Assembly: GCA_037445375.1 (NCBI GenBank)
Contig: JBBIKS010000005.1
Coordinates: 1 to 64,000 of the forward strand
DNA from: DYHD01 sp037445375
Lineage (GTDB): Bacteria; Nitrospirota; Thermodesulfovibrionia; Thermodesulfovibrionales; Dissulfurispiraceae
DNA length: 64,000 bases
Direction of reading: 5' to 3'
Each line of letters opens with the position of its first letter. Within the stretch, counting starts at the first letter, position 1. The translations under genes and the position numbers were made by a program. Positions 42,913 through 49,575 of the stretch are shown piece after piece. The notes under the pieces are model-generated. The model was not told where the DNA came from. It ran no database searches and worked only from the letters and a program-made list of their open reading frames with translations.

Positions 42913-43491
42913 ATGGAGAACAAGCCTGCAATGTCGTGGGAAGGAATGTGCCACTTTTTAGAGCAAAATCGTGGCCTAATAATCAATATTTGCAGGCAAT
43001 ATGGAGTAAATCCTACAAACACTATATGCCTGCAAGAGGACGCCTATATAGAGGCGACCAAGTCTTACGACCCCGCTAAACCTATCAAAAAGTATACCCT
43101 TCCAAATCACTTCGGGAATCTTCTGAAGTCAAAAATTAAACAAGAGTTGGCACATGCGTCAAAAACGGTCTATCTTGAAGATGTGACAGCTCTCAATGAA
43201 GAAAATGATGATTGCGGCTGCCATGGTTTAGTTGTGGATATCACGGGGCAAAAGCCGTGGCGACAAAACGGCAATAATAATGGATATGAAGAAACGGATC
43301 GGGATAAATGTCTATGGCTCCTCACAATACTAAAAGAAAATGGTAAAAAGCGAGGCAATGGGCATTTCAAGAAAGTGGTAAATTACATTCTTCATGATGA
43401 CCTTGAGGGTGCTGTTACTGTAATGCCTGAGTGCCAAGACGCAATAAAAGAGATTATTGCTGTAAAGAAAAGCATGGACAAAAAAGCATGA
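42913..43491 (+). CDS. sigma-factor region-2-like protein (hypothetical regulator)
   Basis: 192 residues. Residues about 15-85 (RGLIINICRQYGVN, LQEDAYIEATKSYDPAK, FGNLLKSKIKQELAH) follow the pattern of sigma-70 region 2: two helices, then 'ExAYIEAxxSYDPxK' and a helix that would contact the -10 element. No region 4 is evident; the C-terminus is Asn/Gly-rich, then helical. It could be an element-specific sigma-like factor or a replication-linked helical protein. First gene behind the consensus promoter; ATG 42913 has GGAGGAAGGGAG upstream. Confidence 0.5.
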   Translation: MENKPAMSWEGMCHFLEQNRGLIINICRQYGVNPTNTICLQEDAYIEATKSYDPAKPIKKYTLPNHFGNLLKSKIKQELAHASKTVYLEDVTALNEENDDCGCHGLVVDITGQKPWRQNGNNNGYEETDRDKCLWLLTILKENGKKRGNGHFKKVVNYILHDDLEGAVTVMPECQDAIKEIIAVKKSMDKKA

Positions 43492-43841
43492 CCAAAAAAA
43501 TAAAAGTCTGTAAAACAGATGCTTTTTTAAAAGAGGATAGAATAAAAATAAACAGGGCGTTAACCATTGATGATGTGGTAAAAGTAATGAGGCTTATACA
43601 CAATGGGTATAGCATTCGTAAAATATATCTTTCAACTGGGTATAACATCGACATTATCCGTAATTCATCAAGGCTATACAGCTTTCTCAAAAATCTTCAT
43701 ATAAAAGAAGATTTAGACAAGGGACTTACTGATAAGCCATGTTTTTTATCTCTCTTCGTTAATACTATTTATAGTATTAACGAAGAGAGATTAATAGAGG
43801 AAATGATTGCTCTTATCATTCATAGTTCAATCAAAAGTTGA
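43488..43841 (+). CDS. hypothetical helix-turn-helix-like protein
   Basis: 117 residues. ATG 43488 overlaps the sigma-like gene (ATGA). A central segment (YSIRKIYLSTGYNIDIIRNSSRLYSFLKN) looks like a helix-turn-helix. Its 3' third contains a perfect 20-bp inverted repeat at the DNA level. No family recognised; probably a co-regulator of the sigma-like protein. Confidence 0.55.
   Translation: MTKKIKVCKTDAFLKEDRIKINRALTIDDVVKVMRLIHNGYSIRKIYLSTGYNIDIIRNSSRLYSFLKNLHIKEDLDKGLTDKPCFLSLFVNTIYSINEERLIEEMIALIIHSSIKS
43748..43791. repeat. perfect 20-bp inverted repeat inside a coding region
   Basis: ATCTCTCTTCGTTAATACTA (43748-43767) is exactly complementary to 43772-43791, with a TTTA loop. It lies within the C-terminal codons of the 43488 gene, far beyond chance for coding sequence. 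As RNA it would form a 20-bp stem with a tetraloop. Confidence 0.75.
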
Positions 43842-43847
43842 TCCCCC

Positions 43848-44125
43848 TGCTGACTGAACAGATTGACGGCATCCGTGCCTTAATCTGTTTAGTCGGATCG
43901 AAGCTCAGAGTATCGGGCTTTGAGGTTCAACCAGACTAAGGTTTTTTGAGACCTACGATTGTTGAGCCATCGCACCGCTGGATGCAAGCCAGTCTGGCGC
44001 TCTGTGGTCTGTATTCATGAAAGCGGCACAGGGAGTCCGCTCAAGGATGCAGGCATGACAAGTTCAATAATCATTGTCGAGGCACACTTTACCGGCGCAA
44101 GCCGAGATTTTGGAGGTAGCTTCAA
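43848..44125 (+). ncRNA. structured non-coding region, possible IscB-type omega (HEARO-like) RNA
   Basis: Distinctly more GC-rich and foldable than its surroundings. A long hairpin occupies 43860-43915 (GACTGAACAGATT...AATCTGTTTAGTC with inner GGCA/TGCC), with further paired blocks (GGTTCAACCA, GCCAGTCTGGC). The stretch GCAGGCATGACAAG (about 44050) followed by GAGGCAC...TTTTGGAGG parallels ACAGGCATAACAAG...GCGGCAC...AAAAGGAGG of the omega RNA-like segment at 47326-47487. It directly precedes an IscB-like C-terminal fragment. Confidence 0.4.
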
Positions 44126-44127
44126 TG

Positions 44128-44268
44128 CAGCATGAGGGTTCTGTAGTAGTCAGGGCTACAGGGATGTTTGATGTAAAAACAATATTTAAAGGCAAGCGGA
44201 CAAAGATTACTGCTCCTGCTTGTCAATTTATGAAGCTGCATGGGTGTGATGGCTATGCTTACATATAG
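44128..44268 (+). pseudogene. IscB-like C-terminal fragment
   Basis: A 46-residue open frame (GSVVVRATGMFDVKT..., CQFMKLHGCDGYAYI) resembles the C-terminal end of IscB proteins (pattern VRATGxFxIKT...GI..KYCKLLQ..DGYGY). N-terminal nuclease domains are absent, so this is either a relic of an internally deleted IscB element or a small peptide gene. The match is from memory of the family pattern. Confidence 0.4.
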
Positions 44269-44403
44269 CTTCGATCCAAGACCGCATGGGGAAAATTACC
44301 GGAGTGCCGCCGACCGCCTGCCTCAGTGCCGTTGGCTCTTCCACAATACTTGCCCTTCGGTCCTCGGCGGGGTCGCTCACTTCCATGGTTCGCTTCAAGG
44401 ATT

Positions 44404-44550
44404 GGGCTAAATGAAAAAAAACTGTTCGGAACACTTTTTTAAGGATTTGCCCGTTTTGCCAATGGGCTAAATGAAAAAAAACTGTTCGGAACACTTTTTT
44501 AAGGATTTGCCCGTTTTGCCAATGGGCTAAATGAAAAAAAACTGTTCGGA
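44404..44550. repeat. 60-bp tandem repeat, 2.45 copies
   Basis: Two identical 60-bp units (44404-44463, 44464-44523) and a 27-base partial third (44524-44550) run into the ribosome binding site of the ParB-like gene. Each unit has GGGCTAAATG, an A8 run, CTGTTCGGAACAC and TTTGCCC. Hairpin potential exists between TTTGCCC and the next GGGCTAAA. Candidate centromere-like or autoregulatory site. Confidence 0.85.
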
Positions 44551-44557
44551 GGATATT

Positions 44558-45733
44558 ATGGAAGAATTTACGAGGGAATTTCTTTACCTATCTCCAAAAG
44601 AAATAGGGGTTCATCCGGTGTTGAAGTATTTCGAGGAAAACGGCGCATTTTCATACACAGATCACGAACTTACGCGCTTGGTTGCCTCTTTCCAAGTGAT
44701 AGGACCCTTACAGCCTATTTTGATAACGCCAGCGGATGAAAATGAAGAAGGCGTTAATTGGTGGCGCGTAGCCGGAAAGCTTCGCATAGCTGCCGCTAAA
44801 AAAGTAGGGTGCAATATTCCTTGCTACATAAGAAAATTTGCATCTGACGAAGAAGTAGTCCGTGCCGCTCGATATGAGAACTCTATCCGCAGGCATTGGA
44901 ATATGGATAGACTTAACTCCGAAGATGAGCTAATTGACAAGCTCATGTCCCAAAGGTCACGAAGTAGACTCAAAAACACAAAACAGCTACACCCGGGTTG
45001 GCATAAGCTCATGAAATCTGGGCTAATCAGGCATCGTCAAGATGATAGTCTAATAACTCAGCTTAAAGAATTAGACTATGAGGTGCAAGAAGCCCTAACC
45101 GACATTTACGAAAACATTATGAGCATTAAGGTCAGCAAAGGCGATAAAGAACCCGAAGAAGCTGGTATTAATCAAGCGGCAATCGAGAAGGTCAAAAAGG
45201 AGTTTGAGGAGGAGATTGCGGGCTATAACAAAAAAAACAAAGAACTCTTGACTGCGGTTAAGAGGCTTCAAGAAGAAATAGAGGAAATTCAACAGTCAAA
45301 GAGCAAATCGGATGAGTTAAATCACGATCAATTAGCTGCTCGTTACGAGAAGCGAATAGCTGCACTGCGTACTGAAAAGCATGAAAAAGAGGCTGAGATC
45401 ACACGACTTAAAAGTGAGCTTTATAATGCTCATCAAAAATTCACCGTTGAGAGCGATTTAGTGCGCGGGGAAAGATTCAAGCACATAGCAAGCGACCTCA
45501 GTATACTTGCCGATTCAACGCTGACTCGTTTAGAGCAACTTACACGTGCAATCACAATCACACTTAGAGGCGAGGGTATCCCTGCCACAAAGGACACTAT
45601 CTTAGTGCTTAATGATCAAATAGAGAAGTTTGCCGAGAAATTCTCCAAGCAGGTGAGCGTCTTGAAAAGCAATATAATAAACCAACTTAATCATCAGAGC
45701 GAAGAACCGAAATACAATATCTCCGATAACTAA
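44558..45733 (+). CDS. ParB-like nuclease-domain protein with long coiled coil
   Basis: 391 residues. The N-terminal ParB/Spo0J-like domain (about 5-110) has IGVHPVLKYFEENG, LVASFQVIGPLQPILITP, WRVAGKLRIAAAKKVG and ARYENSIRRHW (the ENxxR-like box). A helical middle is followed by a coiled coil (about 195-300, heptads rich in Lys/Glu/Leu) and a helical tail. It may bind the adjacent tandem repeats for partition or regulation. No ParA is seen nearby. ATG 44558 has GGAGGA directly upstream; the 44531 ATG lies in the repeat. Confidence 0.7.
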   Translation: MEEFTREFLYLSPKEIGVHPVLKYFEENGAFSYTDHELTRLVASFQVIGPLQPILITPADENEEGVNWWRVAGKLRIAAAKKVGCNIPCYIRKFASDEEVVRAARYENSIRRHWNMDRLNSEDELIDKLMSQRSRSRLKNTKQLHPGWHKLMKSGLIRHRQDDSLITQLKELDYEVQEALTDIYENIMSIKVSKGDKEPEEAGINQAAIEKVKKEFEEEIAGYNKKNKELLTAVKRLQEEIEEIQQSKSKSDELNHDQLAARYEKRIAALRTEKHEKEAEITRLKSELYNAHQKFTVESDLVRGERFKHIASDLSILADSTLTRLEQLTRAITITLRGEGIPATKDTILVLNDQIEKFAEKFSKQVSVLKSNIINQLNHQSEEPKYNISDN

Positions 45734-45746
45734 TTTTTACATCAAA

Positions 45747-45785
45747 CAAAAAAAAACGGGCATTTTAGAATGCCCGTTTTTTTTT
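45747..45785. terminator. bidirectional terminator
   Basis: AAAACGGGCATT, TTAGA, ATGCCCGTTTT with A- and T-runs on both sides. Located between the parB-like gene and the convergent relaxase gene. Confidence 0.8.
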
Positions 45786-45834
45786 AAAACAAGGAGAAAA
45801 AATAGGAGCTGAGGAGAGATGTGTACTCCTCGTA

Positions 45835-46947
45835 TTAGATATTAAAAACCACGTTCAATTTGCATATATCCATCTTTGGGGAGCGATCCCAAATGAGTGT
45901 ATTTTTAATTTTTACGACTTTTACAATGAATGGTTTTCCTGCGGTTACAATCTCCATGCCGTATACGCACTTCCAGTCAACAAAATCGACATATTTTCTA
46001 TCGACCATTTTTTTCAGGATTGCGTTAACTTCGGGTGTTTTTGAGTCTTTACTCAAAAGAAGCGTTCTTATTTCGTTTAATATGCCGATGTGGATAGCTG
46101 TGTAGTTCTCAAATACCCATGCTTTAGCTCCCGGCGTGTTAATTGCCACTCTGCCGGCTTCAAACATTCTTTTCAGTTCCTCAATAAAATGAGAAACTAT
46201 ATCGTTTTGAGGTTGTGCTGTCTCGAGGTTATCACGAGTTGATTCCATATCTGCTTCCTTGATGATTCCGGAAAAGTTATGTGCATAGTCTTTTTTAAAC
46301 CCGACTTCTTTCAATATGTCGGAGATATAACCGGACCCAATGTAAGAGTAGTCATGGGCGGTTATTATTCTTGCTGCAAAAAAAGGAGTAATTTTCTCAA
46401 TGTGAGCATACAAGTCTTTGTCATCAGACTTGTATCGGATATCCTCAAAAGATAATCGGTGTGAAATTGCGAAATCATATAAATTATTGCAAGGATTCCA
46501 CTCGCTGCCGTCTTTCGCGACAACATTATATCGAATGACCTTGCCAATATCATGCAACAGCCCGCAAACGAAAAACGCATACTGTTTATGCGTTCTTTTT
46601 TTCCGAGTTTCAAAGGAATCAATATCGTTGTTATCGCGATATTCAAAGAAAACTGCCTCGTCAAATTTTCTAATTGCCTTAATGCTGGTGTCGAGGCAGT
46701 GAGTAAAGAGTCCAAATTCCTGAGCGTGGTGGTGCCCTTCCGATGCGGGCAAAAACCAGAAATATCGAAGCAGTCTTCCGCAGATATTTTCCACCAAAAC
46801 ATCTGCGGACTTGTCTATGAAGATATCCTTTATTTTATGGACGTATGAGGATATTTTCTCGTTTTTGTAAGCGTCCAAAAAGGAATCGGGTGCTGGCTTT
46901 TTCCTATTTCCAAAAATATCATCAATTTTTTTCTTTATGAGGATCAA
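45835..46947 (-). CDS. MOBH-family relaxase (TraI_2 domain)
   Basis: 370 residues. The TraI_2/MOBH signature is present: FLPASEGHHHAQEFGLFTH (His72-74, His83) followed by GLLHDIGK (His132-Asp133), an HD-type metal site used by MOBH relaxases for nicking at oriT. It is shorter than SXT-type TraI (over 700) and lacks the usual C-terminal extension. Start is uncertain: the frame opens at TTG 46947 behind AGGA, and no early ATG exists. An IscB relic lies directly upstream, so the original 5' end may have been altered. With traD and the F-type tra genes it completes the transfer set. Confidence 0.8.
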   Translation of the reverse strand: MILIKKKIDDIFGNRKKPAPDSFLDAYKNEKISSYVHKIKDIFIDKSADVLVENICGRLLRYFWFLPASEGHHHAQEFGLFTHCLDTSIKAIRKFDEAVFFEYRDNNDIDSFETRKKRTHKQYAFFVCGLLHDIGKVIRYNVVAKDGSEWNPCNNLYDFAISHRLSFEDIRYKSDDKDLYAHIEKITPFFAARIITAHDYSYIGSGYISDILKEVGFKKDYAHNFSGIIKEADMESTRDNLETAQPQNDIVSHFIEELKRMFEAGRVAINTPGAKAWVFENYTAIHIGILNEIRTLLLSKDSKTPEVNAILKKMVDRKYVDFVDWKCVYGMEIVTAGKPFIVKVVKIKNTLIWDRSPKMDICKLNVVFNI

Positions 46948-46977
46948 TTTGGGTTTCCTGAATTTCGAGACGAGCTT

Positions 46978-47328
46978 CCATCAACTCCTGCAGGGGATCC
47001 ATCCTGAACCGCAAGGTAAGGGTGGAGAGGAATACGTCCCCTTTTTATCAACATAGATATGGCTGTCCAGCTTGTTCCGAATGGAAGGATCCAGCCAGCC
47101 TTCAGGCTTCTTACGGTTCAGAAATCTCGGTTTGCGATACCAAGTATTTCTGCTCCTTCTTGCCCTGCGATTGAGTAAATCTCTTCCTTTTCGGTTACGG
47201 CTGACAACCCAACAAAAGTAAATCCGCTGTCAACACCGAGAGTTACCCGGTTAGACTGTTTCACCTATTGCCGTTGTAAGCTGACGTGCTTTTCTTGGAG
47301 AACAAGGCATTAAAGGCTTGCCTCTTCC
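46978..47328 (-). pseudogene. decayed iscB gene (IS200/IS605-superfamily OMEGA nuclease)
   Basis: Fragments in three frames reconstruct the IscB N-terminus: GKPLMPCSPRKARQL (PLMP domain), then VTLGVDSGFTFVGLSAVTEK (RuvC-I), then WYRKPRFLNRKKPEGWL with PSIRNKLDSH (arginine-rich bridge region). Frameshifts, in-frame stops and a deletion between RuvC-I and the bridge helix are evident, and the HNH domain is absent. IscB is the RNA-guided nuclease ancestral to Cas9. It sits between an xis-like gene and the relaxase. Confidence 0.7.
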
Positions 47329-47487
47329 GACCTCCTTTTAGAGTTAGTGCCGCATCGGGGCTGTTGTAAAGGCTTGTTATGCCTGTAGCACCGTTCCTAC
47401 CCTCAGAACTTTTAATTACTGACGACAGTTGCATAGAACTTGCGGAACATCCTGTGGTGTCATAACCCATACAACTTCTGTTCGGCA
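47326..47487 (-). ncRNA. IscB-associated omega RNA (HEARO-type)
   Basis: Immediately upstream of the iscB relic on the same strand. It contains GAGGGTAGGAACGGTGC, ACAGGCATAACAAGCC, CAACAGCCCCGATGCGGCAC and TAAAAGGAGG in the order remembered for HEARO/omega RNAs. Unlike the protein gene it looks intact. The guide would be the sequence just 5' (higher coordinates, about 47488-47505), i.e. the end of the neighbouring HTH gene. Confidence 0.6.
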
Positions 47488-47694
47488 TTACCCGTTTACC
47501 CCCTTGTCAATCAAGGCTTCTTTATGAGATTTCCCCTTTATCCAATCTTCGATATCCGCCTCCCTGAACCTGATGAGCTTTCCAGACATGCGAATAAATG
47601 GTATGCGTTTTTGAGTGACATACAGATAGACCGTCTGCGTCTTAACTCCAAGTAATTCCGCGACATCTTCCACTTTTAGCAATTTAGAACACAT
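47488..47694 (-). CDS. excisionase/AlpA-like HTH_17 protein
   Basis: 68 residues: LLKVEDVAELLGVKTQTVYLYV helix-turn-helix, wing with IRFREADIEDWIKG. ATG 47694 with GGAGACGAAAG upstream; the frame to 47748 lacks signals. The OMEGA relic abuts its 3' end, so its last residues (KGVNG) may derive from the insertion. A second small DNA-binding regulator besides xis. Confidence 0.75.
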   Translation of the reverse strand: MCSKLLKVEDVAELLGVKTQTVYLYVTQKRIPFIRMSGKLIRFREADIEDWIKGKSHKEALIDKGVNG

Positions 47695-47833
47695 CTTTCG
47701 TCTCCAATAAATCGAAATGTTGTTACTGCAAGGCAAATTGTTGAGCAATGCAAAACTGTACCGGCTTTAAAGATATTAAAAAACAAATAATATTCTTTAT
47801 AGAAGGCGGACATAAATAAAAAAGGAGGGAAGT

Positions 47834-48169
47834 TTGACTGAAAAAACAAGACCCAAATTAACTACCGAAGAATATATTCAGAGGAAACAGCAGCTTGCTG
47901 GCGAGAGGGGGGCCTACGTTGTAAAATCAACTACACTTGAAAGCAAATACATGCTTGTTAGGCTTAGGGAATATGACAGATTGCTTTCTTGGGTCAAGAT
48001 GCACATTGGGGTTGACATTGACACACAAGATGCTCTTGAAATTATAGAGCAGTGCAAGAATGTAGAAAAACAATTTGAAGATGCTCTTAAAAAGCTTAAA
48101 GAGTTCGTTCAAGTTAACACGGAGGATAGCAACAGCGGTAGCAGGAAAAAGGAAGAAGTTCAATCTTAA
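47834..48169 (+). CDS. hypothetical protein
   Basis: 111 residues, helical and charged, with a predicted coiled coil near 70-95 (KNVEKQFEDALKKLKEF). TTG start at 47834 after GGAGGGA. No family recognised. Confidence 0.6.
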   Translation: MTEKTRPKLTTEEYIQRKQQLAGERGAYVVKSTTLESKYMLVRLREYDRLLSWVKMHIGVDIDTQDALEIIEQCKNVEKQFEDALKKLKEFVQVNTEDSNSGSRKKEEVQS

Positions 48170-48185
48170 TCATAAAAGTATAAAA

Positions 48186-48348
48186 CATATCCGAGAAAAC
48201 CAATGACTTTAGTCGTTGGATGAATCGGATACCTCGCAGGAGAAGACCTGTTGTCATTATACTCACGGTCTGGCAGACCGTTCAGGCGTTAAGCACTCAA
48301 AGAGTGTTTGCCTGAGAATCCCATCGCCTTTAGGCGTGGGAGTGTCAA
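48186..48348 (+). mobile_element. solo IS200/IS605 (TnpB-type) right end / omega RNA relic
   Basis: Consecutive hairpins: ATCCGA...TCGGAT, CCAATGACTTTAGTCGTTGG, ACGGTCTGGCAGACCGT, GCACTC-AAA-GAGTGT, and the terminal CCCATCGCCTTTAGGCGTGGG followed by AGTGTCAA. This order and the last hairpin are characteristic of TnpB-element right ends, which double as omega RNA scaffolds. No tnpB or tnpA frame is attached. Confidence 0.6.
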
Positions 48349-48450
48349 TATGCTAAATATTGCATAGAAGCATTCACAACGCCGTTTTCCGATTCACTAA
48401 AGTCCGCCTTCTTTGGTCTTTAATTCAAACATAGGAGAAATCCGCACTAA

Positions 48451-49368
48451 ATGCCGAAAAACATACCCCTCGATAAGGATTTATCTGATCTTATCGACAG
48501 AATGTCCTCAAAAATTGAAGCAGATGCAGAGACAAATGAGACGGTATCTAAAAAACCAATATGGTCTCCTAATGCTCTTGTTCCCAATCAGATATGCCGC
48601 GTCTCTCCTTTCTTCCCTTTAGGACGGAAGAACAGGGGAAGGAGAGATTATCTCGAAAATGAGGTAATAGTTGAGAACGCGTGGGGGAGGATAACCTTTA
48701 CCGGACCGAGGCTAACAACATATGACGAGGATATCTTATTAGCGATTCTTGCCACTATTGATGATCCGGCAAGAAGGAAAATGGGAAAATTCTACAGCAT
48801 GGACTCATACATGTATCAAGGGTCTCTACTGCCAATTATGAGGCTTGCAGGGCTAACGGATGGTGCCGTCAACTACAAGCTTTTTAAAAAAGTGTGTAGG
48901 GACTTAATGTGCAGTCTTATTGAGTTGGAGACATTCAAATATGTCAATGAGAAAAGGAGAACCGCCACCGTTAAGATAACAAACATGATTATGTTTTATG
49001 AGGAAAAAGATAGCGGAGAATACACAATTGTAATCAATCCTTTTTTTCACAACCTTTACATTAAGGGTAATTTTTCACTTCTCGATGTAGAAAGAAGAAT
49101 CAAAATCAAGTCGAACATTGCGAAGTCGTTATATCGTTTTATCATAAGTCAGCAAAGCTCATGGAAAGGTCATTACAGCACACTTGCAGATGCTATCAAT
49201 ATCAAAAAAGAGATTGAGAACCGCAAAAAAAGAGAGAGGTTAAAAAACGCTATATCCGAGCTTATAAAGCTAAAAATACTAACCGCAAAAAGCTATATCA
49301 AAAAGGATATTGTATATCTTGAAAGGCATCCTTCTACAATGTCGAGAAGAAAAACCGGCGGTGAGTAG
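48451..49368 (+). CDS. plasmid-type replication initiator (RepA/TrfA-like)
   Basis: 305 residues. A TrfA/RepA-like winged-helix pattern: ITFTGPRLTTYDEDILLAIL in the first half, SLLPIMRLAGLTDGAVNYKL, then a second winged-helix region (IKSNIAKSLYRFIISQQSS). The basic C-terminus (RKKRERLKNAISELIKL) fits DNA binding. The gene's TAG stop is the first three bases of an iteron array, the usual rep-oriV layout. The element probably replicates autonomously, at least when excised. Confidence 0.7.
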   Translation: MPKNIPLDKDLSDLIDRMSSKIEADAETNETVSKKPIWSPNALVPNQICRVSPFFPLGRKNRGRRDYLENEVIVENAWGRITFTGPRLTTYDEDILLAILATIDDPARRKMGKFYSMDSYMYQGSLLPIMRLAGLTDGAVNYKLFKKVCRDLMCSLIELETFKYVNEKRRTATVKITNMIMFYEEKDSGEYTIVINPFFHNLYIKGNFSLLDVERRIKIKSNIAKSLYRFIISQQSSWKGHYSTLADAINIKKEIENRKKRERLKNAISELIKLKILTAKSYIKKDIVYLERHPSTMSRRKTGGE

Positions 49369-49490
49369 TTTGACGGATGCTTTCCGTAGTTTGACGGATG
49401 CTTTCCGTAGTTTGACGGACACTTTCCGTAGTTTGACGGACACTTTTCCGTAGTTTGACGGACACTTTTCCGTAGTTTGACGGACATTTG
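49366..49490. repeat. six iterons (candidate oriV)
   Basis: Six head-to-tail copies of TAGTTTGACGGAYRCTTTYCG: units of 21, 21, 21, 22 and 22 bp plus a sixth ending TAGTTTGACGGACATTTG (starts 49366, 49387, 49408, 49429, 49451, 49473). The first two carry GATGC, the others GACAC. An AT-rich tract follows (49530-49575). A classical iteron-regulated origin next to its rep gene. Confidence 0.85.
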
Positions 49491-49575
49491 CCCCTGCAAA
49501 CCGTTGATGCTGTAAGCGTTGCGAGGGGCTAATAAATATAATATAAATATAAAAGAATATATATAAAAAAGAATA

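Noticed and set aside
43848..44125. Group II intron RNA
   Set aside because: No recognisable domain V, no reverse transcriptase and no typical 5' GUGYG boundary.
44228..44494. Minus-strand 88-residue frame over the 60-bp repeats
   Set aside because: It contains the repeat translated twice (VFFHLAHWQNGQ / VFFHLAQS), shows no start signal, and is antisense to the IscB-like fragment.
47261..47488. Minus-strand 75-residue frame as a protein gene
   Set aside because: It reads the omega RNA and a wrong frame of the iscB relic; the IscB-like residues lie in another frame.
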